Source: Sphingomonas sp. 28-63-12
Lineage (GTDB): Bacteria > Pseudomonadota > Alphaproteobacteria > Sphingomonadales > Sphingomonadaceae
Direction of reading: 5' to 3'
Assembly (NCBI GenBank): GCA_002281535.1
Contig: NCGD01000029.1
Location: 1 to 33,227 of the forward strand
Length of the DNA stretch: 33,227 bases
Shown in pieces: positions 9,396-17,387 of the stretch (the first letter of the stretch is position 1; each line of letters opens with the position of its first letter). Under the pieces are notes generated by a model. The model did not search any database. It was given only the letters and a program-made list of their open reading frames with translations, and was not told the origin of the DNA. The position numbers were made by a program, and so were the translations under genes.

Positions 9396-9688
9396 AGATT
9401 TTGACGGGCAATGACTTGCCGAGCGGTGACGTTGTCTGGTGGACGGGCAATGGCTGGTCGCGCCATGTTGAGGATGCTGCCGATGTCGGCGAAGGCGGCG
9501 AGAGCATTGCCCGCGCCGAGGAAGGCGCGCGCCGGGTCAATGTGCCCTATGTGATCGATGCGGAACCGAGCCCAGACGGCCCCCGCCCCGCGCACATCAA
9601 GGACCGGGTGCGCGCACTCGGCCCAACCGTCCGCCCCGATCTGACGCTTAAGCCCGCCGACCCTCAAGCCGGCGAATGGGTGATCTGA
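9392..9688 (+). CDS. DUF2849 domain protein of the sulfite-reduction operon
   Basis: This is a 98-residue soluble protein with a GTG start at 9392, behind GGAGG at 9380-9384, overlapping the cobA stop by four bases. Its N-terminus (KILTGNDLPSGDVVWWTGNGW) matches DUF2849, a small alphaproteobacterial family regularly found beside siroheme sulfite or nitrite reductase genes. It has no cysteines, so it is not an electron carrier by itself. No function is established. Position suggests an accessory role for the hemoprotein, such as maturation, partner docking or stability, but that is inference. Confidence 0.85.
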   Translation: MKILTGNDLPSGDVVWWTGNGWSRHVEDAADVGEGGESIARAEEGARRVNVPYVIDAEPSPDGPRPAHIKDRVRALGPTVRPDLTLKPADPQAGEWVI

Positions 9689-9689
9689 C

Positions 9690-11321
9690 ATGTATAAATA
9701 TGACCATTTCGATCAGGCGATCGTCGATGCCCGGGTCGAGGAATTCCGCGATCAGGTAAGCCGCCGCCTGTCGGGCGCGATGAGCGAGGATCAGTTCAAG
9801 CCGCTCCGGCTGATGAACGGCCTCTATCTCCAGCTCCATGCCTATATGCTGCGCGTCGCCATTCCCTATGGCACGCTCGACAGCCGCCAGATGCGCATGC
9901 TCGGGCATATCGCGCGCAAATATGATCGCGGCTACGGCCATTTCACGACCCGGCAGAACCTCCAGTTCAACTGGATCAAGCTTGAGGAAACGCCCGATAT
10001 CCTCGCTGAACTGGCAACGGTGGAAATGCACGCCATCCAGACCAGCGGCAATTGCATCCGCAACATCAGCTCGGACCAATATGCCGGCGCCGCCGGCGAT
10101 GAAGTGACCGATCCCCGCCCCTGGGCCGAATTGCTCCGCCAATGGAGCACGTTCCACCCCGAATTCAGCTATCTGCCGCGCAAGTTCAAGATCGCGGTGA
10201 TCGCCGCTGATGAAGATCGCGCAGCGATGCGGCTGCACGATATCGGCATCCAGCTGCTGCAGCGTGACGGCATATTAGGCGCGAAGATTTTCGTCGGCGG
10301 CGGCATGGGCCGCACGCCGATGATCGGCCCGGAAATCAAGGATTTCATCACCGCCGACGATCTGCTCAGCTATCTGGAAGCGTGCCTGCGCGTCTATAAT
10401 CGCTATGGCCGGCGCGACAATATGTACAAGGCGCGGATCAAGATCCTGATTCACGAGATTGGCGCCGATTCCTATCGCCAGCAGGTCGAGGCGGAATTTG
10501 TGCAGGTAAAGGCGCTCGGCATCGATCCACCCGCCGCCGAGCTCGCGCGGATCACCGCGATGTTCGCGCCGCCTGCGTTTGAAAGTGGCGCGAGCGATGC
10601 GATCGACCGCAGCGACCCCGATTTCGCGGTCTGGCTCGACCAGAACGTCAAACCGCACAAGGCCCCCGGCTATGCGATCGTCAATATCAGCCTGAAGCCG
10701 ATCGGCGGCATTCCCGGTGACGCCAGCGCTGATCAGATCGACCTGATGGCCGATCTCGCCGAGCGTTATTCGTTTGATGAACTGCGCGTCACCCACGCCC
10801 AGAACATCGTCCTGCCACATGTCCGCAAGGCTGATCTCTACGCCGTGTGGAGCGCGCTCAACGAGGCGGGACTGGCGAGCGCCAATCTCGATCTGATCAG
10901 CGATATCATCGCCTGCCCCGGCCTTGATTATTGCAGCCTCGCCAATGCCCGCTCGATTCCGGTCGCGCAGAAAATCGCCCAGCGCTTCGGCGATCTCGGG
11001 CGGCAGCGCGAATTGGGCGAATTGAAGCTCAAGATTTCCGGCTGTATCAACGCCTGCGGTCACCACCATGCCGGCCATATCGGCATTCTCGGCGTCGACA
11101 AGAAGGGCACCGAAAACTACCAGCTCTCGCTCGGCGGGTCGGGCGCGGACGATGTCAGCATCGGCAAGATCACTGGCCCCGGCTTCGACGAGGACGGCGT
11201 GGTCGATGCGGTCGAAAAGGTCACCAACGTCTATCTCGCCACCCGCACCGAGGGCGAGCGCTTCCTCGACACCTATCGCCGCATCGGCATCGAACCCTTC
11301 AAGGAGGCGATTTATGGGTGA
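9690..11321 (+). CDS. cysI: Siroheme [4Fe-4S] sulfite (or nitrite) reductase hemoprotein
   Basis: This 543-residue protein has the tandem-repeat architecture of the sulfite/nitrite reductase family. The substrate-side motif TSGNCIRN is in the N-terminal half. The cluster and siroheme ligands are Cys409-x5-Cys415 (CPGLDYC) and Cys452-x3-Cys456 (SGCINACGHHH). It reduces sulfite to sulfide with six electrons. The operon with an APS reductase, DUF2849 and DUF934 argues for sulfite rather than nitrite. No cysJ flavoprotein is in the window, so the electron donor (ferredoxin or other) is unknown. It starts 1 bp after the DUF2849 stop and overlaps the DUF934 gene. Confidence 0.92.
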   Translation: MYKYDHFDQAIVDARVEEFRDQVSRRLSGAMSEDQFKPLRLMNGLYLQLHAYMLRVAIPYGTLDSRQMRMLGHIARKYDRGYGHFTTRQNLQFNWIKLEETPDILAELATVEMHAIQTSGNCIRNISSDQYAGAAGDEVTDPRPWAELLRQWSTFHPEFSYLPRKFKIAVIAADEDRAAMRLHDIGIQLLQRDGILGAKIFVGGGMGRTPMIGPEIKDFITADDLLSYLEACLRVYNRYGRRDNMYKARIKILIHEIGADSYRQQVEAEFVQVKALGIDPPAAELARITAMFAPPAFESGASDAIDRSDPDFAVWLDQNVKPHKAPGYAIVNISLKPIGGIPGDASADQIDLMADLAERYSFDELRVTHAQNIVLPHVRKADLYAVWSALNEAGLASANLDLISDIIACPGLDYCSLANARSIPVAQKIAQRFGDLGRQRELGELKLKISGCINACGHHHAGHIGILGVDKKGTENYQLSLGGSGADDVSIGKITGPGFDEDGVVDAVEKVTNVYLATRTEGERFLDTYRRIGIEPFKEAIYG

Positions 11322-11745
11322 GACCTTGCTGCGTTTCCGGGACGATGAGGTCCATGACGAACCAGCGATCACGCTCGACAGTTTCGTGGCGGGCCAATCC
11401 AATGCCACCGCCGTCCGCATCGAGGCAGGCGACGATGCCCGCGCACTGATCCCCCATCTTGGCCAGCTCGCGCTGATCGAGGTGAGCTTTCCGGCGTTTC
11501 GCGACGGGCGCGGCTATTCGGCAGCGCGCGTCCTGCGCGAGGCTGGCTATACGGGCGAGTTGCGCGCCGCAGGCGATGTGCTGGTCGATCAGATCCCGCT
11601 GATGCGGCGTTGCGGATTCGACAGCTTTGCCCCGCACGCCCCGGTCGACGAGGCCGTGCTGCAGGCGTCGCTCGATCGCTATGACCATGTCTATCAGGCC
11701 GCCGCCGACGGCCGGGTGCCCGTGTGGAAATTGCGGCATGGCTAA
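11314..11745 (+). CDS. DUF934 domain protein of the sulfur operon
   Basis: This 143-residue protein has an excellent ribosome binding site (AAGGAGG at 11301-11307, 6 bp before the ATG) and overlaps the end of the sulfite reductase gene by 8 bp. It matches DUF934, a family commonly encoded between the sulfite reductase hemoprotein and CysH in proteobacteria. Conserved-looking parts are FPAFRDGRGYSAARVLRE, AGDVLVDQIPLMRRCGFDSF and the C-terminal YDHVYQ. It has a single cysteine. Its role in sulfite reduction is not known to me. The tight translational coupling suggests a need for stoichiometric expression with the reductase. Confidence 0.88.
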   Translation: MGETLLRFRDDEVHDEPAITLDSFVAGQSNATAVRIEAGDDARALIPHLGQLALIEVSFPAFRDGRGYSAARVLREAGYTGELRAAGDVLVDQIPLMRRCGFDSFAPHAPVDEAVLQASLDRYDHVYQAAADGRVPVWKLRHG

Positions 11746-12511
11746 CGCGATCGCCCGCACGATAGACATGATCGACAGCGCGCCGCGCTTCACCGCGATG
11801 GATGTCGCGGAACTCAATGCGCGCTTCGCCGATAGCGACGCGCGCGCGATGCTCTCGACCCTGCTTCATGACGGGCCCATCGGGCGCGCGGCGATCGTTT
11901 CTTCCTTTGGTGCGGAATCGGCGGTACTGCTGCATCTCGTTGCCAGCATCGATCCATCGGTGCCGGTGCTGTTCCTGGAAACGGGCAAGCATTTCGCCGA
12001 GACGCTCGCCTATCGCGATCTCCTTGCCGCCCGGCTGGGGCTGAGCGATGTGCGCAGCTTGACACCAGATGCCGACGCGGTCGCCCGGCGCGACGAGAGC
12101 GGCCTGCGCTGGTCCTATGATCCCGATGGCTGCTGCGAGATCCGCAAGGTCAAGCCGCTCGCCGCTGCGCTTGTCGGGTTTGATGCAACGATTACCGGCC
12201 GCAAGGGCTTTCAGTCGGCAACCCGCACCAATCTCCACCGTGTCGAAATCGATACCAGCGACGCCGCCGGCCGCCTGAAGATCAACCCGCTTGCCAGTTG
12301 GTCAAAGGCCGATCTCGACGCCTATGTCGTCGCGCACGATCTGCCGCCGCACCCGCTGGTCGATGCCGGCTATCTTTCGATCGGCTGCGCGCCCTGCACC
12401 AGCAAGGTCCTGCCCGGCGAAGACGCCCGCGCCGGCCGCTGGCGCGGCTGGGAAAAGGTCGAATGCGGCATTCACCTGCCCGAACAGCCCGGCGAAGAGC
12501 CGAGCTTCTAG
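11738..12511 (+). CDS. cysH: Assimilatory APS reductase (CysH family, [4Fe-4S] type)
   Basis: This 257-residue enzyme reduces activated sulfate to sulfite. It carries the cysteine pairs of iron-sulfur APS reductases, Cys132-Cys133 (DGCCEIRK) and Cys217-x2-Cys220 (GCAPC), as well as the catalytic C-terminal ECGIHL (Cys243). PAPS-specific CysH enzymes lack the first two pairs, so adenylylsulfate is the likely substrate. Other motifs are VSSFGAESAVLLHL (P-loop-like) and FLETGKHFAET. The ATG at 11738 overlaps the DUF934 stop by 8 bp; a second ATG at 11768 is possible. It is the last gene of the operon. Confidence 0.92.
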   Translation: MANAIARTIDMIDSAPRFTAMDVAELNARFADSDARAMLSTLLHDGPIGRAAIVSSFGAESAVLLHLVASIDPSVPVLFLETGKHFAETLAYRDLLAARLGLSDVRSLTPDADAVARRDESGLRWSYDPDGCCEIRKVKPLAAALVGFDATITGRKGFQSATRTNLHRVEIDTSDAAGRLKINPLASWSKADLDAYVVAHDLPPHPLVDAGYLSIGCAPCTSKVLPGEDARAGRWRGWEKVECGIHLPEQPGEEPSF

Positions 12512-12665
12512 AATCGTTTTCCATTTGGTGGAATATTTCTCCCGCGAAAACCGGAGCCCAGAGTCTCAGGCGCCGTGCTTGGCGACCTTGGGCCCGCGCT
12601 TTAGCTGAGGGACAAGCAATGGCTCAAGCCGAGTGACATCGGCTCTGGGGCCACCGGTTCAATGG
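12512..12665. terminator. Gap after cysH with a weak hairpin
   Basis: This 154-bp stretch lies between the convergent cysH and a membrane-protein gene, and I see no gene in it. A small hairpin at 12627-12644 (AGCCGA, loop GTGACA, TCGGCT) could help end transcription from either side, but it lacks a T-tract. Confidence 0.3.
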
Positions 12666-13202
12666 CTATCCCGCAACGGCCGATGACCGCTTGGCGCGCA
12701 AGTCACGGCGCACCGCGAAAATGGCGGCGATCCAAAGGCTGGATGCGGCCATCACGCCGGCGACCACACCCCCCAACGGGGCAGACAGGACGAATCCCGC
12801 GCCGGCAGCAGCGATTAACACCCCGCCCAGGATATAATAGACGCTGCTGGATGCTGCATAGGCGATCGGCAAAAAGTGCAGCCCAACGATCACCGCCATG
12901 GCCGGGAGCAGCCAATCGGGGTGGTGCACATTGATGACGATATTCGACGCCACAAAAATGCCGATTCCCTCCGCTGCGCTACTCCAGATGAGGGCACGCT
13001 TCACGCGTTCGGAAGGGACCAGCCCCGTGCCCGGCAGCCGGATGACGCAGAGTGCTGCCACGCCGATCAGTGCGAAAACCAGGTAGGGCCAGGCGAGTGC
13101 AAGGCCTGTCAACTTCCCGTGCCAATACATCGTCAGGGCCGCAAAAAACGCCCCGAAAAAGGCCATTATGACCCCACCCCAAGCGCCCACGAGCATCTCC
13201 AA
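12666..13202 (-). CDS. Unrecognised multi-spanning membrane protein
   Basis: This protein of about 178 residues is dominated by hydrophobic helices, roughly six. Examples are VIMAFFGAFFAALTMYW, ALAWPYLVFALIGVAALCVI, YYILGGVLIAAAGAGFVL and VVAGVMAASSLWIAAIFAV, followed by a basic tail (RRDLRAKRSS). The start is uncertain: a TTG at 13202, or an ATG at 13196 with GGAG directly in front. The reading frame has no better start upstream, and the protein seems to begin right at a membrane helix, so N-terminal truncation is possible. I do not recognise a family with confidence. It follows dnaB on the same strand after 86 bp. Confidence 0.6.
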   Translation of the reverse strand: MEMLVGAWGGVIMAFFGAFFAALTMYWHGKLTGLALAWPYLVFALIGVAALCVIRLPGTGLVPSERVKRALIWSSAAEGIGIFVASNIVINVHHPDWLLPAMAVIVGLHFLPIAYAASSSVYYILGGVLIAAAGAGFVLSAPLGGVVAGVMAASSLWIAAIFAVRRDLRAKRSSAVAG

Positions 13203-13288
13203 TCGTGCGATGCGCTACGCCGCGCCTTTGAAACAATGCTAACACCGTGCACGGGGCGCTGATACGCCGCATGCAAAATTGTTTATCC

Positions 13289-14791
13289 TCAATAGCCTGG
13301 TTGCGGCCCCGCATAATCGCTGAAGCGCGTGATCTCGGGCTCGAAGCGCAAGGTCACCTTGCCGGTCGCACCATGGCGCTGCTTGGCAATGATAAGTTCG
13401 GACAGCCCCGCAACCTCGGCATATTTCTGTGACCATTTGGCGTGCTTGTCCTCAACGTCCGCCGTGCTGCCGGCGCGCGGGACCTCGGGCTCGTGCATCG
13501 CGATATAATAATCCTCGCGGTACACGAACATCACGATATCGGCGTCCTGCTCGATCGATCCCGATTCGCGCAGATCCGATAGCTGCGGGCGCTTGTCCTC
13601 GCGTTGCTCGACCGCACGGCTGAGCTGCGAAAGCGCCATGACCGAGACGTTCAAGTCCTTGGCCATCGTCTTCAGCCCGCGGCTGATTTCGGAAATTTCC
13701 TGGACGCGATTCTCGCTCGATCCGCGCCCGCTGCCCTGCAGCAGCTGGAGATAATCGACCACCACCAGCCCGATCTGCTCATTCTGCCGCCGCTGCAGCC
13801 GCCGCATCCGCGTGTGGAGCGCACCGATCGACAGGCCGGCGGTATCGTCGATGAACAGCGGCAGATGCTGCAACTCCATCGATGCCTGCACCAGCCGGCT
13901 CATTTCGGCATTGTTGATCTTGCCCATCCGCAGCCGCTCGGAACTGATCTGTGATTGTTCGGCCAAAATGCGCGTGGCGAGCTGGTCGGCCGACATTTCC
14001 AGGCTGAAAAACGCCACTTTGGTGCCAACTGAGCGATCGGGGGCGATCCCGTCCGCCATATCGCGCATCCAGCGTTGCGCGGCATTGAAGGCGATGTTGG
14101 TGGCCAGCGCAGTCTTGCCCATGCCCGGGCGTCCGGCGAGAATCATCAGATCGCTGTGATGCATGCCGCCCATCTTGGCGTTGACCGAATCAAGCCCCGT
14201 CGTGATGCCCGACAGGTTGCCGCCGGCGTTGAGCGCGCGTTCGGCCATCTTCACCGCCGCCTTGGCGGCATCGCCGAAGCTTTTGACGGTACTTTCGGCC
14301 CCACCGTCAGCGGCAACCTTGAACAATTCCTCTTCGGCTTCTTCGATCTGCTTGCGCGGATTAACTTCTTCGGATGTATCCAGCGCGCGCTCCACCAGTT
14401 GGCGGCCGACCGAAACGAGCGTGCGCAGCATCGCCAGGTCATAGATCTGCTTGGCAAACTGCCGCGCGCCGATCAGCCCGGCGCCGCTGCCGGTCAATTG
14501 GGCGAGATAGCTCGGCCCGCCCAGCGCGCGCATCCCTTCATCGGCCTCGAACATCGGCCTGAGCGTAACCGGCGTGGCAAGGCTCTCCGATTTGCGCAGC
14601 GATTTGATCGCCGCAAATATCCGGCCATGAACGGGCTCATAGAAGTGTTCGGGCTCAAGCCGATCGGTCAAATCGTCCGCAAGTCGATTGTCGATCATCA
14701 TCGCGCCCAACATCGCGGCTTCCGCCTCGACATTTTGCGGGAGCGACAGGGGGACATTATGTCCTGACGGGGTAATCATCGCGGTGGCCAT
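13289..14791 (-). CDS. dnaB: Replicative DNA helicase DnaB
   Basis: This 500-residue protein is the hexameric helicase that unwinds DNA at the replication fork. The N-terminal collar domain (PLSLPQNVEAEAAMLGAMM) is followed by a linker and the RecA-like motor, with Walker A GRPGMGKT at 220-227, FFSLEMSADQLATR, Walker B-like VVVDYLQLL, and SQLSRAVEQREDKRP with DLRESGSIEQDAD. Length and motif order are those of a full chromosomal DnaB, with no intein. The start is preceded by GAGGGG. The upstream gap is shared with the divergent UPF0262 gene and carries DnaA-box-like sequence. Confidence 0.97.
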   Translation of the reverse strand: MATAMITPSGHNVPLSLPQNVEAEAAMLGAMMIDNRLADDLTDRLEPEHFYEPVHGRIFAAIKSLRKSESLATPVTLRPMFEADEGMRALGGPSYLAQLTGSGAGLIGARQFAKQIYDLAMLRTLVSVGRQLVERALDTSEEVNPRKQIEEAEEELFKVAADGGAESTVKSFGDAAKAAVKMAERALNAGGNLSGITTGLDSVNAKMGGMHHSDLMILAGRPGMGKTALATNIAFNAAQRWMRDMADGIAPDRSVGTKVAFFSLEMSADQLATRILAEQSQISSERLRMGKINNAEMSRLVQASMELQHLPLFIDDTAGLSIGALHTRMRRLQRRQNEQIGLVVVDYLQLLQGSGRGSSENRVQEISEISRGLKTMAKDLNVSVMALSQLSRAVEQREDKRPQLSDLRESGSIEQDADIVMFVYREDYYIAMHEPEVPRAGSTADVEDKHAKWSQKYAEVAGLSELIIAKQRHGATGKVTLRFEPEITRFSDYAGPQPGY

Positions 14792-14836
14792 CGCCCCTCA
14801 TCCCAGAGCCGGCCCCAAGGCTCAACCCGTTGGGCG

Positions 14837-14854
14837 CGTAAATAACGTGGATAA
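14837..14854 (-). promoter_or_regulatory. Two abutting DnaA-box-like 9-mers upstream of dnaB
   Basis: On the minus strand the sequence reads TTATCCACG (14854-14846) directly followed by TTATTTACG (14845-14837). Against the DnaA box consensus TTATNCACA the first has one mismatch and the second two. They lie 46-63 bp upstream of the dnaB start and about 90-105 bp upstream of the divergent UPF0262 start, where a DnaA-responsive operator could sit. Chance occurrence is possible. Confidence 0.35.
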
Positions 14855-14941
14855 GTCACCGGCGTGCGACGAACGACCTGGTAAATGGCCTTGGGCATGT
14901 TCCCCGTTGATTCCCGGCAAGCCAACCCCGATAGCGGTTGC

Positions 14942-15424
14942 ATGGCCGACCCGCGGATCATCGACGTCACCCTGGACGAACGCACCATTTTGTGGCGCAG
15001 CGCCGATATCGAGCAAGAGCGCCGGATTGCGATCTTCGATTTGATCGAGGGCAATTATTTCGCGCCGGTGCGCGACTATCCCGATGGCTATGGCGGCCCG
15101 TTCAAGATCGAGCTCAGCGTCGAGGAAGGCCGACTGGCTATCTCGATCGCGCGCGAAGACGGATCGCTGCTCGAAACCTATGTGCTTGGGCTCGGGCGCT
15201 TCCGGCGGCCGATCAAGGATTATTTCGCCATCTGCGATAGCTATTATCAAGCGATCCGCGCGGCGACGCCGCAGCAGATCGAAACCATCGACATGGCCCG
15301 GCGCGGCATCCACAATGAAGCCGCCGAACTGCTGAAAGAACGGCTGATCGGCAAGATCGACATTGATTTCGATACCGCCCGTCGCCTGTTCACGCTGATC
15401 TGCGTGCTCCACATCAAGGGCTGA
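14942..15424 (+). CDS. UPF0262 family protein
   Basis: This 160-residue soluble protein of unknown function is conserved in alphaproteobacteria. I choose the ATG at 14942 (MADPRIIDVTLDERTILWRS), which matches the usual family length; an upstream in-frame start at 14885 would add 19 residues of unlikely sequence. Typical family segments are RIAIFDLIEGNYFAPV, GPFKIELSVEEGRLAISI, RRPIKDYFAICDSYY and IDMARRGIHNEAAELL. The gene is divergent from dnaB. The next gene begins 4 bp after its stop, so they are likely one transcript. Confidence 0.88.
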   Translation: MADPRIIDVTLDERTILWRSADIEQERRIAIFDLIEGNYFAPVRDYPDGYGGPFKIELSVEEGRLAISIAREDGSLLETYVLGLGRFRRPIKDYFAICDSYYQAIRAATPQQIETIDMARRGIHNEAAELLKERLIGKIDIDFDTARRLFTLICVLHIKG

Positions 15425-15428
15425 GCCG

Positions 15429-16121
15429 GTGCGCAAACGCCTTGTCCACCGACGCGCACGTCAGATCGTCGCTGCGGCGGTCGGTGCGGCACTGGTCAGT
15501 GTCGTGGTGCTGACTTTCGCGATCAGCTGGTCGCCATCGGTCAAGTCCTATCCGCTCCAGGGCGTCGATGTCGGCGCGGCCGAGGGCAAGATCGAATGGC
15601 CGGTGCTGCGCGGCGGCGGGGTCAGCTTTGCCTATCTGACCGCGACGATCGGCGCCGATACCCGCGATCCGATGTTTGCGGCCAATTGGGCCGATGTTTA
15701 TGCGGCCGGGCTGCGGCGGGGGCCGCTGCACGTCTATTCGCTGTGCCGGCTGGCGGGCGACCAGGCCAATAATTTCAACACCACCGTGCCCAATACCGAC
15801 GATTCGCTGCCGCCGGCGGTGTGGATCGATTTTCAGGATGGGTGCGCCGCCCGGCCCGATCGCGCCGTGGTGATCGGAGAGATTGAGCGGCTGCTGACGA
15901 TGATCGAAGCGCATATGCGCAAGCCCGTGTTGATCAAGATATCCCGGCGCTTTGAGTACGCCTATCGGGTCAGCGCTGCGATTCCCCGGCCGATCTGGAG
16001 CGTGCAGAATTATTTCCCGCCCGATTACGCTGCCCGTCCGTGGCGGATGTGGCAGGCCAACGCCATGCGCCGGATCGATGGCGCCCCCACCCTGATTCAT
16101 TGGAATGTCGTGACGCCATGA
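15429..16121 (+). CDS. GH25-fold (lysozyme-like) protein lacking the usual catalytic glutamate
   Basis: This 230-residue protein starts with GTG and has a basic N-terminus followed by one hydrophobic helix at about 12-33, so it is membrane-anchored or exported. The remainder follows the glycoside hydrolase 25 pattern of peptidoglycan muramidases: GVDVGAAEGKIEW (Asp47), FAYLTATIG with NWADVYAAGLRRG, and the strand PPAVWIDFQD. In active GH25 enzymes that strand carries D-x-E; here it reads Asp134-Phe-Gln136. The late IWSVQNYFPP and PWRMWQANA fit the fold. It may bind rather than cleave peptidoglycan. It ends in an ATGA overlap with cdd. Confidence 0.75.
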   Translation: MRKRLVHRRARQIVAAAVGAALVSVVVLTFAISWSPSVKSYPLQGVDVGAAEGKIEWPVLRGGGVSFAYLTATIGADTRDPMFAANWADVYAAGLRRGPLHVYSLCRLAGDQANNFNTTVPNTDDSLPPAVWIDFQDGCAARPDRAVVIGEIERLLTMIEAHMRKPVLIKISRRFEYAYRVSAAIPRPIWSVQNYFPPDYAARPWRMWQANAMRRIDGAPTLIHWNVVTP

Positions 16122-16573
16122 CTGATATCGACACCGGCATTCGCTTGATCAACGCCGCCCGGGCCGCCGCCCGCCACGCCCATGCCCCGTATTCGCGCTT
16201 CGGGGTTGGGGCAGCCGTGCTGCTGAGCGACGGCGCGGTCATCTCCGGCGCCAATTTCGAAAACGCCAGCTATGGCCTCTCGCTCTGCGCGGAAACCGTC
16301 GCGCTGGCGACGACCAGCGCCACCGGGCGGCTCGCCGATGTCGTCGCGATCGGGGTGATCGGCGGCGCAATGGACGCCGAAGGCGTCGCGCGCGGGGTCG
16401 TGCCGGTCGGCCCATGTGGCCGGTGCCGGCAGGTGATCAATGAAGCGGCGCAAATGGGCAAGCACGATATCGTGATCTGGTGCGGTGCCGCCGAAGGTGA
16501 AGCGATGACCCGCCATCTCCTGTCTGATCTGCTTCCTCACGCCTTTGGGCCGGCAGACCTTGGCATTGGCTGA
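16118..16573 (+). CDS. cdd: Cytidine deaminase
   Basis: This 151-residue zinc enzyme deaminates cytidine and deoxycytidine to uridine and deoxyuridine in pyrimidine salvage. The zinc site is formed by Cys57 and the catalytic Glu59 in LCAETVAL and by PCGRC (Cys100, Cys103). The N-terminal HAPYSRFGVGAAVLL and GANFENASYGLSLC are classical for the homotetrameric class. The start overlaps the GH25-fold gene stop by four bases. The dCTP deaminase at 18124 is a functionally related neighbour. Confidence 0.95.
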   Translation: MTDIDTGIRLINAARAAARHAHAPYSRFGVGAAVLLSDGAVISGANFENASYGLSLCAETVALATTSATGRLADVVAIGVIGGAMDAEGVARGVVPVGPCGRCRQVINEAAQMGKHDIVIWCGAAEGEAMTRHLLSDLLPHAFGPADLGIG

Positions 16574-16636
16574 ACCGAGGTTCGACACCCCGAGCTCGGG
16601 CGCCTAGAAACGGGTGGAACGGCACGGGAGCGCGAT

Positions 16637-17377
16637 ATGGCCAACAGTAACATGAGTGTTGCCATTGTCGGCGCGGGCGATTTCATCGGTGCTGCAATCG
16701 CCCGCCGTTTCGCGCGGGGCGGCTATCAGGTGCATGGCGGCCGCCGCCAGGGCGAGAAGCTGGAGCCGCTGGCAGCGGAAATTGCCGTAGCCGGGGGCAG
16801 TTTTACCGGCCACACGCTCGATGCCCGATCAGAAGAAGGCATCGCGACCTTCCTCGATGCCGCCAATGCTGGCGCCCCGCTGGCACTATGCATCTTCAAT
16901 ATCGGCGCCAATGTGCAGTTTCCGCTGCTCGACACCAGCGAACGCGTGTTTCGAAAGGTGTGGGAAATGGCCTGTTATGCCGGTTTCCTGACCGGACGGG
17001 AGGCCGCGCGACGGATGCTGCCGCATGGCGGCGGATCGATCTTCTTCACCGGCGCGACGGCGTCGCTCCGCGGTGGCAAGGGCTATGCGGCGTTCGCCTC
17101 TGCCAAGGCCGGGCTGCGCGCCGTTGCCCAGTCGATGGCGCGCGAACTCGCGCCGCAGAACATCCATGTCGCCCATCTCGTCATCGATTCGGGGGTCGAT
17201 ACCGCCTGGGTCCGCGAACGAATCGCCACCGCGCGCGGCGCAGCGGCAGACGACCTCCCGGCTGACACGCTGATGAACCCCGAATCGATCGCCGAGACCT
17301 ATTGGCAACTCCACCATCAGCGCCGCGATGCCTGGACGCATGAGCTTGACCTCAGGCCCTATGGCGAATCCTGGTAA
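16637..17377 (+). CDS. Atypical short-chain dehydrogenase/reductase (SDR)
   Basis: This 246-residue Rossmann-fold protein has the nucleotide-binding motif VGAGDFIGAAIARRF near the N-terminus. The expected active site Ser...Tyr-x3-Lys is altered. Lys157 is present, but the tyrosine position is Phe153 (YAAFASAK), and the serine position about 13 residues before it is Ala140 or Thr141 (FTGATAS). Tyr150 is three residues off the canonical position. The later segment RAVAQSMARELAPQNIHVAHLVIDSG is typical of SDRs. Such Phe variants occur as a subfamily, so this may be a non-canonical oxidoreductase or a binding protein. It is followed 10 bp later by a kappa-GST-like gene. Confidence 0.82.
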   Translation: MANSNMSVAIVGAGDFIGAAIARRFARGGYQVHGGRRQGEKLEPLAAEIAVAGGSFTGHTLDARSEEGIATFLDAANAGAPLALCIFNIGANVQFPLLDTSERVFRKVWEMACYAGFLTGREAARRMLPHGGGSIFFTGATASLRGGKGYAAFASAKAGLRAVAQSMARELAPQNIHVAHLVIDSGVDTAWVRERIATARGAAADDLPADTLMNPESIAETYWQLHHQRRDAWTHELDLRPYGESW

Positions 17378-17387
17378 GGACAACGAC

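Noticed and set aside
10275-11420. 381-codon minus-strand frame opposite the sulfite reductase
   Set aside because: Antisense shadow of a gene with complete cluster ligands.
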